Shown piece after piece: positions 15,487 through 32,144 of a stretch of DNA of 64,000 nucleotides. The translations under genes were made by a program, and so were the position numbers. Source of the DNA: Hyperoplus lanceolatus (Eukaryota; Chordata; Actinopteri; Uranoscopiformes; Ammodytidae); assembly GCA_026929865.2 (NCBI GenBank), contig CM049403.1, positions 21,732,001 through 21,796,000 on the forward strand, in the 5' to 3' direction. Each line of letters starts with the position of its first letter. Position 1 is the first letter of the stretch. The notes under the pieces are model-generated. The model searched no databases. It was given only the letters and a program-made list of their open reading frames with translations, and was not told the DNA's origin.

Positions 15487-17151
15487 TAGTGTTGTTTTTT
15501 CAACGAAATGTATGACAAAATATCGTCGTCAACGAACCTTTATCACGTGACAGAAACGAGACGAGACGCAACGTAAATGGTGGTCATGTGACGAAGACTA
15601 TAATCAAATATATAATGCTTTATTGTTGACGGATAAAAACGGGACTAAATGTAGTTTACAAAAACGAAAACTCTGCTTAAATATCTCTTCATGTTCATTG
15701 ACAAAAACGAGAGGACACGAAATGTTATAAGGCTATTTTGTCTCGCCATTATTATTATTATTTTGGAATATTTCTGTTTCCTGAGTTTCAGGGCTGCAAA
15801 CAGGCAACGATTTCAGATTAAAAGCATTTCACTGGCTTAACATGAGCATTTAAATAGACAAACGTGAGTTGGCTTTTATTTTGAAATAGCAGGAAGTTAG
15901 CAGGTGACGTTACTTCCTCAATCCCCACTCGCGGCAATATGGAAGCTAACAAAGCATTATCCCCCAAAATCAATAACACAATTCACGGAGAAAATGACTG
16001 CTGATCATTTACATTGCAGGCTGCAGCCTGAAGTTAGGCTAACTGTCAATATGCGGCCAAACGTACTCACGTCATCTCGACTGGATACCATGACTTCTGT
16101 GTTCCCTGCTCTCCTGATACATGCAAAGTCATGTTGAAAAAGTATTCCATTGTTTTCTGAACGAGTTGTAGCCCTGTTTGTGGACGTCTATCCATCAAAA
16201 CTATGATGCAGGTCCTTAGCAACGGTCATTATACCCTTGACAGCGGTCTGTCTTGCTGGAAATAACAGACCTGTAGAATGCTGTGATTTACATAGGATTT
16301 TCAAAGTGCAATGTAATAAGTTCTGTCAACAAATTCCACTGTATGCCGTCTGTGCTACCAATCGCATGGTTCAAACCATTTGTGTTATATCTTGTAATAC
16401 AAAATCTGACTTCAGTTTACAACCAAGTCATACACAAACATTTTATTTGCACTTTGTTATTATGTTATTGTAGCTCTAGCATTCAAGCACCTTGTTTCTC
16501 TTAATTAAACTTGATGTACATTTTTTCTGGCATTGCCATTTGAAGCTATTTTATTTAGGCCTATTTATTTTATATAAATGTAGGCTATGTCATTAGACAG
16601 GAGATTTTGAAACGCAAAGAGAAGCTGTCTGAGTTCCACCAGACTGCTGTTCAGGTTGAGGAATCCGGCATTCTTACATGTTTGGTAGCTCAAATAAATA
16701 TGATGTAAATTAAATCAGAGCGTCTTCAGTGTCTGGAATTGTATGTATTCTTGAGTCTATAAGGTAAAAATAATATAATAAGATAAGATAACCTTGTTTG
16801 ACTTGTGAAATGGGGGACTTAATGAACATTTTGATTTTGTCTGTACTATACTAGGTAATTGTACTATATTAACTGGGTATAATTGCATTACTAAAAAGAC
16901 TAAAATACAAATGTCATTGACTAAGACTAGACTTAAATGTCATCAGATTTTGTTGACTAAGACTAGACAAAAATAGTCCCAGATAATTCTGACTAAGAGA
17001 AGACTAAAATGCTCAAGAATTTTAGTCAACTGAAACTTGACTAGACTAAAAAGAGTTTAAACAGACTAAGACTAATAAAAACTAAAATGACAATTTGACA
17101 CAAAGACTGGACTAAAACTAAACTTAAAATAGGCCGCCAAAAACAACACTA
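15487..17151. mobile_element. hAT-like DNA transposon, non-autonomous, 1.67 kb
   Basis: Termini TAGTGTTGTTTTTT and reverse of AAAAACAACACTA are inverted repeats, flanked by an exact 8-bp duplication GTGTAGCA (15479-15486, 17152-17159). The right subterminal region is a degenerate array of GACTAAGACTAGAC units, as in other fish hAT elements. Longest frames are under 80 codons, so no transposase is encoded. The intact duplication suggests a fairly recent insertion. Confidence 0.93.
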
Positions 17152-17248
17152 GTGTAGCATCAAACCTGTATTAAAAGGGTAGGGTCAAAATGTACTTGTT
17201 AACACTCTTGATGTGAGATTATTCATTCAAGGATTTCTATGTTACCAG

Positions 17249-18264
17249 CAGTGTTGGGAACGTTACTTTAAAAAAGTAATTAGTTATAGTTACTCACTAC
17301 TTGTTCCAAAAAGTAACTGAGTTAGTAACTGAATTACTTTATAATAGAAGTAACTAGTTACCAGGGAAAGTAACTATTTGCGTTAGCCTACTGTAAAAAA
17401 AAAGCTGCTATATGTCAACAAATTTGGATTTTTCTTGCAGTTTTCACTAGTCAGTTGAAATGAGTAGAACAGACAGGTAGGCCTACTTGTAGGCTACATA
17501 ACCTTCAATATGTATTGCACATCAACAGACAGCAAGAGGTTTACCCTGCACTTCAAGTATTTTGTTCTCAACTAAAGTAGGCTAGTAGAGAAAACTCTGA
17601 ATGTACCGTGCTGATCTGCTATATCACTGATTCACTTCAGGGGTGTCGCTAAATCACCACTTGAGGCCAAAACGTCAGACTATGAAGCATGAGACGATGA
17701 GAGGAGGAGTAAGGATTTATCCTATGTTTATTTCCTTCTTTAACATGCACAGCAGCATACAGATCGCTCGTGATGACACGCTAAACAGCTGTTGCAACCA
17801 GCGAATCGCGGCCGTTTAATTACGTGCATAAATTATAATTTATAGAGATCGGGAAACTCCATGCACTTACTCACAAGGCGATGCAAACAAACTCAGGGAG
17901 AGCACGTTTCAACCGTGGATTGATAGGTGGTTACTGCGGCACGTGCACCTCACACAGCAGAGAGAGAAAGAAAAGAAACTTCACTAAACAGGCGCTCCGG
18001 CTGACTGACGTAGGCGCTAACTGACAGTTATAATGTCATCCACACTGAATAAAACACATCTTAAAACACACCGGTCTCCTCACTAGCAGTTTGTGCAGCA
18101 TGGAGCTATTGGCGCGTTCGGATTACACGTTTATTCAATCAATTAATGTAACGAACCATATTTAATGTTCAGTAACGATAACGGGTTGTAACGACGGAAA
18201 AGAATTAGTAGATTACCCGTTACTGAAAAAACGGCCCACCGTTTTCAAACGCGATTCCAACACG
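17249..18264. mobile_element. hAT-like DNA transposon, non-autonomous, about 1.0 kb
   Basis: Left end CAGTGTTGGGAACGTTACTT and right end ...GCGATTCCAACACGG are inverted. Subterminal AGTAACT repeats on the left and TACCCGTTACTG on the right are typical of this abundant teleost family. Flanks share only ACCAG, so the target duplication is decayed. No transposase frame. Confidence 0.8.
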
Positions 18265-18806
18265 GACCAGACAGCTGCTAGTCTGCCGCTAACACTCTGG
18301 TGGAAGGCTGTATAGAGACGTGTGCTACCTTTGTGACATGTGGTATTGCCAACCATGTTTTTGATCTAGCAGTCGGAAAGAATAACACACACACCATCCC
18401 CCCGAGATACCAACCCTAGCACAACCTCACCGACTTCTCATCTGCAGACACTAATTCTGGTCTTAGGAAAGCACATTTCAAATTCAGGTTTCTGTGGTGG
18501 CGGGTAAGAAGTTTTCCTCTGCACTACCTGTACCGATTTTTCTTTGCACATGTGCCTTACCTGTGGAAACAGATATGTGGAATCAGTTTTGTTGTTAACA
18601 GTTCACACTTTGCTTAGGCAACAATGGAATCTTTAGCCTTGCTCTATTCTGTTTAAACTAGTTTGCAATATGTCCAGTTATTCATATGAATACATTCATA
18701 GGCATTCAAAACACATTTAAAATCACCTGACAGATACATGTGTGCACACAAACACACCTTACGCTTTAGTACAGAATACCTTAAACTGCACTGCTGACAA
18801 GACTGT

Positions 18807-19599
18807 GGCCGTGTCCGGACTGCCATACTAGCGTCCTACATCCTACATACTCACCATCTATATACTACATACTGTCTACTCATAGATCGATTGTGTATGC
18901 GAGGTGCGTCGAAACGTTTTCAGTTGAAGTATACTCAAGCCATGAAGAATTTCTTATTCTTCTTATAAGATTCAGGCCGTTTAGATGCTGTTTAGCGTAT
19001 AACCGCCCTCTACAGGTTAGATATTGAACTCGATTTTTACAGTCGTGTGTTCATCATCTGTGTTTTAGACCTCTTGTTTTATAATTGTGTTTTTTTGAGG
19101 CGGAGGATCCCTCCGACGCTCTCTGTCCGGCTCATCACAGCACTCAGCTGTCTGTGAGTTGAGCTGGACGAGCCGCGGTGTATGGAACAGAACAGCGATC
19201 TGTTCTGATCTCTCTCCACTATCAGACCCACATCACTCATTTCACTTAGTAACTCTAATGTTGTTAGGTAGCCTATTTATCTTCATCTCTTATCTATTGT
19301 AAGAGTTTATGAATGACTGCACGTACAGCTGTCAGATCGCGGACCCCAAACAATGTCATTGTCTAGTAACTTGCTCGAAAATATTTCATTTTCCTGGGCG
19401 GGTAGAATTGACCTAGTGCATTGTGGGGCGGTTGAGTAGGAAAAGTATACAATCGATTCATACCCAAAATCTTCCCGGAAGTTAGTACTCATCCGGGAAT
19501 TTCTCGCATACCCAAACTCGCATACCCAATCATCACATACTCAAATTGAAGTCAAAATGAGTATGAGTAGGACGTTAGTATGGCAGTCCGAACACGGCC
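18807..19599. mobile_element. MITE, 793 bp, long terminal inverted repeats (copy 1)
   Basis: The first 33 bases (GGCCGTGTCCGGACTGCCAT...) are mirrored with two changes at the right end. Flanks share TGT (18804-18806 and 19600-19602), fitting a 3-bp duplication as in PIF/Harbinger, though the superfamily is not certain. A second, truncated copy is at 49.5-49.8 kb. Confidence 0.85.
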
Positions 19600-19602
19600 T
19601 GT

Positions 19603-22917
<3,315 letters not shown>

Positions 22918-23376
22918 TCAGATATTAACAGTCTAGGTTGGGTTTGGTTGGTATATATTAAACACTCATGTCAATCAATTGCCAATTTATAAACTACTCC
23001 ATATTTCCTGTTGATATTCGGTAGGGAACTGAAGTAAATTAATGTACAAAGCTTTTGGCAGTGTCCTCTCAACAAAGGCGGTTATTTCACATGTTGCCCC
23101 ACTTAATTTCCCTAACCTTCTACTGTTTTAATCATAAGCTGGCATGAAATGTAGTCATGCAAAATATTGTGTTCTTATGCATTGTTTTAAGCATGTTGAA
23201 AGCATCAATAAAGTATTAGTAGCAATTAAATCAAATTGTGAAACATTCCTTGACAATGCCAGACACTTCAGATTTCTATATGTGCATATAATTTTTTTAG
23301 TCAAAATGATAAAACAAAAATTGTAATTTGTCTCAAGCATATTTTTTTTCTCCGCTTTATATTAATTTCATTTTCA

Positions 23377-23451
23377 ACAGCAGTAGATTTAAAAAACTGT
23401 AGACTACTATCATGATGATAGTAGTCTACAGTTTTTTAAATCTACTGCTGT
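23377..23451. repeat. Perfect 75-bp palindrome
   Basis: Arms of 37 bases with a single central base (23414) and no mismatch; left arm begins ACAGCAGTAGATTT and meets its complement at CTATCAT-G-ATGATAG. See the matching finding. Confidence 0.97.
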
Positions 23452-23900
23452 CATCTAATGGGAATCAATTCAGCTTTGTAAGTCGGCCGATGGCAAGCGT
23501 GTGTTTAATTGAACTGATCTGCTTTGCCTCTCATTTCGTAAACCAGTTGATAAGACAATTGACTATTAATCTCCTAACTTCATAAAAAGTAGTAGAGCAC
23601 CATCAGTTTCCATTTATTGAACTAATCTAGAAAGAGAAGAGACAGCAGTGTATATTTGCTTTAGCCTTAACGCAGCGAAAAGAAAACGGCTCAAATGTAA
23701 ACTGGAACCGATTTTTGACAGCCTTTTAACCTCCCAACACTCTCAACCTCTCTACCTCATCCAGCCACCTCCCTGCTATCCGCTCACTAGCAGAACAACA
23801 GGATTTTGCTTTCTTGCCCTGTGCTGACCCAGTTCTCACTAATTACCCGCAAAGTATACATCAAAGCCAGGCAAAATCTACAGATCTGCCGCAACACGGC
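23452..23900. promoter_or_regulatory. Candidate conserved non-coding block next to the palindrome
   Basis: Unique sequence with TTTAATTGAACTGATC, GACAATTGACTATTAA and other homeodomain-like cores, no open frame of note. Evidence is composition only. Confidence 0.3.
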
Positions 23901-24099
23901 AGGGTAAGGGAAACCAGGACTTTCCCTAAACTAGTCACCACCACTGATATATGTGTGTGCTGTAATGACATCACATAGTCACTAAACTAGTCACCACCAC
24001 TGAGTATATGTCCTCGTGTAGCCTAATGCTTCGTAAACATAAAGGACTTCTCTTCAAGCTACCTACAGTGTGTTTATTGAAGAACCCAACAAAACATTA

Positions 24100-24510
24100 C
24101 ATTATTGCGTGTGTGTGTGTGTGTGTGCGTGAAAGAGAGGGGGGAGAGAGAGAGAGTTTGTGCGCACAAGTGAAGTGGTGTAAGCCAATACAAAAGGCAA
24201 GGCGATGAACTTATAAATAGAGTGGTCATTGTTTCGACATGGGTAATTTTGGGTGTCTGAGCTGTTCCCAACTGTAGACTGTGTTGGGTTGGATAAGAGG
24301 ATGTGGAGGAGTGAGGTCATGAAGTTGGGAGTCAGCTGTTGGGATACACGTATGTTGAAGCGCATATGCACAAACACACACATACTAAAAAAAAATGCAT
24401 TTCACTAAATGCACCAATGAGTAAGCAAATGAGAGCCTCTCTCTTTTTTTTCTCTCTTCCTCGCTCACACACAGACACACACGCACACACACACACACAC
24501 ACACGTAGAG
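24100..24510. repeat. Short GT and CA microsatellites
   Basis: GT run at 24109-24127 followed by a GA-rich stretch, and a CA run at 24474-24504. Open frames here are artefacts of these repeats. Confidence 0.9.
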
Positions 24511-24539
24511 TAGGACAGGGGCAAAGGGGATCGTTTGCT

Positions 24540-24740
24540 TTCTTATGACACAGGCTATTACTAAATTGAGCTGGCAGGTAATTCTAAGGCAAATAAATGC
24601 CAGCGGGTTTAACACAAGGAGAGGTCTTAGGGGTGTCAGTGTGAGCAATGACAGGAATTCTCTCGCCTCTTTTGACAGGAAGCCTATTATTCTCACCGCT
24701 TTATTTTCCCAGGCCAGTTTTATTTAAACTGATATCTCCG
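24540..24740. promoter_or_regulatory. Candidate conserved non-coding block
   Basis: Unique sequence (GAGCTGGCAGGTAATTCTAA, AAATGCCAGCGGGTTTAA) resembling enhancer DNA in texture; no coding signal. Confidence 0.3.
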
Positions 24741-27700
24741 ATAGTATTTCAACCCCCTCAAGCCCCCCCTCCCCACCCTCCCCCCCAGAAAAACCTCATC
24801 TGAATTACCAACGCTCGTTATACATTTGGTTGTCTGTGTCTTCACTCCCAGACTTAATATTTACAGGAGAAGAGATCTGGTCTTATTTTTATTTTTTACA
24901 CCGTCTTTCACTGACTCATTTTCAGTTAATTTCAAGGGTACTTAGGTGACCAAGGCTATCTCGTACAAAAACCTTGATGTTAATATCTTGAAATAAGCCT
25001 CTGTCTGTAAGAAATCCTCCACTCAAGTAGGTGAACGTACAGCAGCGTGAAATGTCCAACAGAGCTCTAATGTTAATAGTGTTGAAAAAAACTTAAAAAT
25101 ACAGCGAAGGATGAAAAGAGACAAAAGGGAAAAAATAAGTACAAGTTGAGACAAAACACACTATAAATACACTACTTAAAAAAAGCTGTGCTACATCCTC
25201 ATTATAAGTGCCATCTCAGAGAAGCGTGGTGGGAGTCAGTGCTGACCTTGGTATCCCGTTTGAATATTGTTTTAATGCCGCGGCTGGTAATTGAGGATGA
25301 AACGCAAACAGTGGACTCCTTTTCAAAGGGAAAGTTATTTTCCCAGGCAATGGGAATGCAAACAATCATGTCATGCATTTATTTGTTTGTTTTTCAACAC
25401 CACCTCATAATTATCCAAGACACTAATTAAAAATGGATTTATAAATAAATCACCATGATTTTACCTATGACTACATTAACTATAAAGTTTTCATCAGCAA
25501 TGCAGTGATTTTTTTCTCTAAGCTTCAACACCTTTTTTTATTTTTTTATATATATGTATTATTTGTATAAAAAAAGAAAGAAAGAAAAGTAAAAGAAATG
25601 TCATTAAATGTTGAGTATATGTTTTTAGTGTTTAACTTAAGATTACTATTAACATGAAATAATTGTGTTGTAAGTGAAAGAGCAATTGTAAGTTTGTTCT
25701 ATGTGCATATTGTACTACTGTATTTAAATGTTTTACTACAAACTATTCAAAAATCATATGTTCATTAAGTGTGTATATATATATATATGTACACTGTGTG
25801 AGTATGTAAAGTTTGAAGTAATTATATAGTATGATATTATTTTCAACAAAGGATTTGAAAATTCTTACTATATCCAATCATCAGTTCGATTGAGTAGAAA
25901 TTATATTAGTATGCTATTGGGAACATCTAAATTTGGTATTTGCTTCTGTTAAAGATATCCCCCAAATAAGAACATATTATCAATAATCGCTTACTACACC
26001 AGTACATCCAGAAAGCTCAACTCCACTGGAAGAGATGGCCATTTTTTTAAACTGTGTGTCATGTGAGGGCCAACTCTGAAGAAAAAACGTCAACGGATAA
26101 TTTTTCCTGCATCCCCCTAACAAATCAAAAAAATAATGAAAAACATTTCCCTCCATAATCTGACCAGCGAGAGGTTTGCCGTGTGTGTGTGTGTGACTTC
26201 TCCCGCACGTGTCCTTGAGTGTGTGTATGCCTGTATTGTGCGTGAGCAAGCGGCAAGGACCGGGTTACAACCAAGGCTGTACTGATATAAGGTTTGCCGA
26301 TATTGGGCATTTAAATCAAATGGAAATCTTTTTTATGTGTGTGGTAAATTCAAAAACCATAATCCACTTATGTAACAGTGAACATACCTTTATTACCAGT
26401 TTAAAAATGATATGATATACCATATACTATATAACTACTGGGGTTCTACATGAAACTTATTTCTTTATAAAGCTGAGAACATTATTTGGAATATGTTTAA
26501 TATGTTTAAATCATGACTCTACATTTCTTTAGATTTTATTATTGGGTATTAACAAGTCAACATTAATATTTATAAAGTTTATTGGCAGTGAACACATTCA
26601 TCCTGCCATTAAGCTGCTTACCCTAAAATGATTCATAAGAAAATAAAAATAAACTTTAAGAAAAATGCTCTTCTCTTTTAGCTTTAAATACATAACATTA
26701 AAACAATACGAATTATTGTCAACATAAAAGCTAAGTGTTATAGTCAGTCCTCAAAAATCATGCTTGGTTACAGTGTGAAATAAAATAGGGAGGAGTAGTA
26801 AAGGAAAAATCTTGCTTTGAATGGGACGGTTGTGCGGGTCCAAATGGATGGACTTGAGATGACTGGGAAACTGGATCCAAGTTCTGCTGTTTTCGTTTCT
26901 TTTGCCAAAATGAGAAATTAAAATAACTTCTAACTCTGCAGGGGGATGTGGGAAATGCAGACAAGTGGTGTCATGAACACAAGCACACAAACACACGTAC
27001 AATACTTACGGGGCACACCAACAGACACAGACAAGTATACACGTCAATCTTCTTTTGAAGGCTTCAGGTTTATGCTCAGTACAAGCTGGTCAAAAACTAT
27101 TTTAATCCACTGGTTTATTCTCCCTTTTTACTCTTTGAATGTATCTTTGTTTATTCTTATCTGGCCAATTTAACAGTGAATGCTCTATAATAGTCTCTCA
27201 TTCTTTTTTGGACAGTACGGGGCTAGAGTTAAAGTAAAGGTTGGAAATATAATTTGAAGGGGGAATATTTTTGATGCACCAGCTTTTTAGGACGCATCAA
27301 CCACACTTTGAAGAGACGGCAGCGACAGCAAATCACACCTGATTACTAAGTGACAAAGTTAGGCAAAACAGAGACCCGAATATTTGTATTATTTGTTAGG
27401 GACAATGCATATTAATGAACATATGGATCCACTTACTTGATACGTGATTTATTTAGGGTTTGTAGTTCAACAACAAGTATGGAAATGGCTTTACCCTGGC
27501 TTTTAAAAGAGCCTTAAAACTGCAGGTAAAGCTAATATTAAGGGCACACTTTCTCCCACTTAGAGTACATGGGAAAGTTTCAATCTTGCCTGCAACCTGT
27601 TAAGGCCTAAACAACTAAATAAGAGCTCCTGTAGAAATCATCAGGCCTAATTCACATGTTTTGTTATTTTTACTTTGTTCGCAAAAACCAACATCAATCG

Positions 27701-27899
27701 CAAAGCAGTGACATCTAAAAGTCCAGCAACACATTTTGTTAGTTTCTAACTGAAGAAGTCGATACACATTGCCCGAAGTAAAACAATATCACAATATAAT
27801 CATAATACCACATTACCACAGGTAACAATTAACATAATATTAAATGAACACCTAACCACAGTTTGAAATTTAAAAAAAACACAGGCATTGAAATTCAGT
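24741..27899. other. Gene-free region
   Basis: Mostly A/T-rich unique sequence; 25190-25400 has an enhancer-like texture. A segment near 26270-26310 (GCCGATATTGGGC) recalls a hAT subterminal motif but has no partner end. No exon supported. Confidence 0.5.
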
Positions 27900-27907
27900 G
27901 TCTAAAG

Positions 27908-28942
27908 TAGGGCTGCCCCCTCATAGTCGACCAAATGTTAGTTGACCAGGGAAGTCATTGGTAGGAAAAGATATCATGTGTCGCTTAGTTGCCGGAAAAA
28001 CAAAACAAAAACTCAAGGAAAAATGAAGAAAAAATACAATAAAATCAACTCTAATGCGCTGTTCCTTTTCAAAATAAAACACAACCTGTATGGCTGGAAC
28101 ATGTGGTAATGTAATTTGATAGGATAGACACAGGAAGTGGCTGGCCAAACTCAGCATCAGTCCGCGTTGGTTTAGCGTTGCTGCCTGCACTGACAAGGTT
28201 CTGTTCAAAAACCCATCCGCTGAGGATGATGTACGGCTACTGTAGGTAGACCTACTGACACAAGTCACGCACCATTAACACAAATGTATTAATTAGTATC
28301 TGCTGCACCTGAAGACCAAGTCATTTAAGTTTCATTTAAGCCTCATGTCATGTGTACGACCTTGACACACAGCTGAGCTTAGGCACTGTTGTGTTAAAAA
28401 ATACTATAAAATACTAATATTCATAGTGTGTTAACCTGATCGTCTGCACCAACCCACAAAAATATGAAGAAAAAAACTTGCACCCCAAACAACTGTAACC
28501 TGCAGGTCCTGCTGGCATCCCGCTATTAGGCAGACCTCTACAGGCAAGAAAAGAGAGAGAAGAAAATAAATAAAGAGGACAGACGGACGGAGAGAAAGAG
28601 AGAGAAAAAAAATACTTTTTTATTAATACAGTTTTGTTTTTTAACTTTAATAGAGTGACTTTATTAAGCAGTGCGCATCATGCCAGCCGAGACTCTTCTA
28701 AGAAGGAACAGAAAAATGGAATCTGTCTCAGCTTATTATCGTGACTTAAAAAGCACCAAATGACTTGCTTCAACGCATTTCGTTAGTTAACAATATTATG
28801 AACAATTGTAAAATGTTATTTTCTTGAGGCTGTTCAGTCAGAAAGTGACGGATCACAAGTAAACCTGTTTGTTGGGTAATGGACGAGTAATGGACTTAAA
28901 TGACAACCACTGTTGGACCAGGGAAATTCTTAGGCAGTCCTA
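27908..28942. mobile_element. hAT-like element, about 1.03 kb, decayed
   Basis: Left end TAGGGCTGCCCCCTCATAGT followed by a GTCGACCA-type subterminal motif, right end ...AGGCAGTCCTA. The flanks GTCTAAAG (27900-27907) and GTGCAAAG (28943-28950) agree at six of eight bases, so this is an older insertion. No transposase frame. Confidence 0.75.
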
Positions 28943-28950
28943 GTGCAAAG

Positions 28951-30309
28951 TTCAAATTCTATAAAATATTATCATCAGACACAGTATGTCCAGATGTTTT
29001 TTACCAGCAATGGTCAGTGCTATCAGAGGTGTTTGACATGGCTTAAACATAATATTCAATCAAAGGCTGAATTATCCAGGTAGTACATCAGTCTGAGCTT
29101 ACCGCTATCTGGCAGTGATAATGCCATGCTTTTGTGCATTAAGCTAAACTGGGAATAAAACCACAGACTCCAGAAGTACAAACACTATTTTGTAGTAACG
29201 GGGCTAGAAAACAGGCAACAATAAAAAAACTCCCCATCTCTAACAATCACTTCACATGCTGTAAAAGCATTGCTTACTCACATAACAAATCTCTCATATG
29301 GCAAAAATCAATAAGCAGAGAAACACTCTATTGATCATATCTATATCTTGGATACACTCTGATGTCCTGCTCCACTAGCCAAGGGTGTGAGTATGTGTGT
29401 GTTCATGGAAGTAAGATGGTGCTGCATTTACTTTTTCAATAGAAAAACTATTCCTTTTAACTTTTTTTTCATGCGAACTATGCCTGAGTTAAACGGCTTC
29501 TTTTTTGAGACAATGTTTTTCTTTGCATTATTGTTTTTAGACGGCTTTGGCTTGTCTTGTGTATTTTTGCATTATTTAAATCCCCACATTCAACTTGTGA
29601 CTACAGATAAACTAATAGAATTAAAAGAGAATGAACTGCAATATGCAAAGATTTTAATTTCTTCCTTTTTTTACAAAATAAAAAGCAGGTTGTACATGAG
29701 AGGATAAGAGGTGGGACTTTCAGATGTGTGTAGAGTGTAAAATAATAACATTGATTGGCAAAAAAGGTTGTGTAGATAGAACTGTTCTGTAACAATGTGC
29801 CTATTCAAATTTGATACCACTTCTCGCTGGGGATATCAGAAAGTAAAAGGTCAACATTGTATACTGTCTTTGCTTTTGAATTATGAATTAAAAAACGAAT
29901 ATACAATTACTTAATAGACTGCATCCTTCACAGACGCATGCAGCATATTTTAAGTGTTTAACCTTGTTTAAGAATATACATTTCACTACTAAAGCTTTGC
30001 TGAATACCTGTAAAATCGCATTACCACTGGACAATGTTAATTTCAGAAGAAACACAAAAACATTGTAGACACAAGTTCCAGTGATATGAAAGACCATAAT
30101 GTGATATGAATCAAACGGCTCAGATACATTTTCTCATTGTTTACTACACTGGACTTCCACACTGTAATGACAAGGCACAGGATTGCCCTCCACAGGCAGC
30201 AAACTGACATAACAGAAATAGATGAATACATGATTCTCGACAAATACATTGCTTGAAAAGTTACCAAAACAAACTGCAGGGACTCACTTGTAGTCTTTAC
30301 AACTTGCGG
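28951..30309. other. Gene-free A/T-rich spacer
   Basis: Open frames of 60-106 codons occur, but they are T-rich, lack splice context and do not read like protein. Nothing else seen. Confidence 0.5.
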
Positions 30310-30417
30310 TAGACAATAGTTTCCCTAACATTATCTTTCCGACTCCCTAACTTCCTTCACCCCACTACTTTGTTTTCTACCTCTCCTCCTTTCTCTTTTG
30401 ACTGCCTCCCTCTGCAG

Positions 30418-30491
30418 CTCAAAGTTATTGATAGTTTAAAGTTATGGGCTAATAATAAGATGGACACTGCATGGCCAGGAGCCTATTATAC
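30418..30491 (+). other. Isolated exon-like segment (uncertain)
   Basis: A C/T-rich tract of about 90 bases leads to CTCTGCAG|, then 74-80 open bases (LKVIDSLKLWANNKMDTAWP...) to a donor-like ACCCAG|GTAATG. No partner exon is known, and the segment may be a non-coding RNA exon, an enhancer or chance. Confidence 0.25.
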
Positions 30492-30605
30492 CCAGGTAAT
30501 GGATAGTGTGGGGGTTTTGAATGACATTGCTCAGAGATTGGATGACGAAAGGGTGGAGCGATTTATAGGCTATCCAAAGAGCCTCCCTTACCCTTCTCTC
30601 TCTCG

Positions 30606-30639
<34 letters not shown>

Positions 30640-30859
30640 ACACGCACACAGACACAACCTGCACACACAAAGCATCCCATGCTATTTATCTCTAACTTGA
30701 TGAGGCAGCAGATGAGGCATGCCTGTATTTATGGTAAAGATGTTCATAAAAACTACTGGCTCAGAGTGGGAAGTTAGAATTGACTCAGACGAACAACATC
30801 CACTCAAAACTCTGTATTCAACTCCTTGTTGCTGTCAAATGCACATTACCTAACTACAT

Positions 30860-31386
30860 AATAATCATTGAGACGTGAGTTACATTGGTTTTTATTTATT
30901 TTTAAATCCTTAATTGGTAAACAGCCACCCTATTTATCAGCTATGCTCGACTGGAACTCTCAGTCTTTTAATACCCGATCCAGTGAGCTGCTGCTTTTAA
31001 AGGTTCCTAGAGCTCATTCTAAGCTGGGAACAACTGCTTTTAGCTATAGTGCCCCCACCTCTTGGAATGCCCTTCAGAGCAACTTCAATATGACCATTCT
31101 CCCCACTTTTTCTTCTTTTAAATCTATGATTTCTGATTTTCACCATCACCACTGCATTTGTTTTAACTGAATTAATTTTTTAAGCTCTTTTATTGTAATT
31201 CTTTATTTCTTTTGATCTTTGTTATCTTGCTAGGATTTTTTGTTTCTCTGTTTTATTCTGTCACTCTGTTGTTGTTATTGTTGTTGTTGTGTTTGTTGTG
31301 CGCTCGTCGGCGTTGTAAATGAGGGGAACCTCAATGCCTTTCGAGTTTGTATAAATAAAGGTTTTCAATTCAATTCAATTCAATAA
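30860..31386 (+). mobile_element. L2-type LINE fragment (ORF2 C-terminus and 3' end)
   Basis: The plus-strand frame at 30868-31170 reads LHWFLFIFKSLIGKQPPYLS, FNTRSSELLLLKVPRAHS and TTAFSYSAPTSWNALQ, the conserved C-terminal region of fish L2/Rex-like reverse transcriptase proteins. It ends in a TTCAA-type tandem tail (31364-31384). The element is truncated at its 5' side, as usual for LINEs. Confidence 0.85.
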
Positions 31387-32144
31387 ACACAATGATGTGT
31401 TGCTGATGTTGTGACATGGCATTGTGGTAGTGATTCTTCAACTGTGCTTTTTAAATATATTTTTAACCCACTAACAATGAACTGATGTTGTTGAAAAAAG
31501 AAAAATAGAATTGGACAAGATAAAGTGCTAATGCACAAAATGTGGAGGAGCAAAGTAACAATTACCCTTTGTGCAAATTCAGCATGTGTAATGCACTAGA
31601 CACAAAGGAATATGGAAATGCATTGCATTTGGAGCACTGTACTGTACTGAATTTCATAATTCAGTTGACTTAAATAAAATTGCCGGGAAAGGATACAAAC
31701 TATTATGGTTAGCAACAACATACACCATCTAACAACTTCCTAAGTGCTTTACTATCTATCAAAAAATGAGCATCATCTGCCATCAGGTAATGAAACAAAA
31801 GTAAACGCAAAGATAATATCAAAAAGTCCTTGTTACAGGGGCCAGTGCAGCAGACATCAATGTATGCCAAATGTACAGTAAGTTTGTTAAAGTGGCCTGT
31901 TAGGGTCTCTATTGAAAGAAATAAAAGCAACAGTAGAGACACTTCAGACAGTGTTACCAGGATGCTGTGGAAAGGTAGCGAGGGAGTGCAATGAAAAAGG
32001 CTTGTCAACATTATCTATTTTATTGATTTAACAGTAAAGGCTTGCCGCTTAAGCTTTATGTTGCTTTGGCTGGCCCTATAGAAAATACAACAGCTGCAAA
32101 TAAAAAACGATTTCCTAAAAAAAACCTTTTTATTTATTTATTGT
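31387..32144. other. Gene-free spacer before the receptor 3' end
   Basis: No exon or bounded element recognised. Confidence 0.5.

Noticed and set aside
29387-29707. 106-codon plus-strand frame
   Set aside because: Phe-rich translation of T-rich DNA, no homology that I can recognise.
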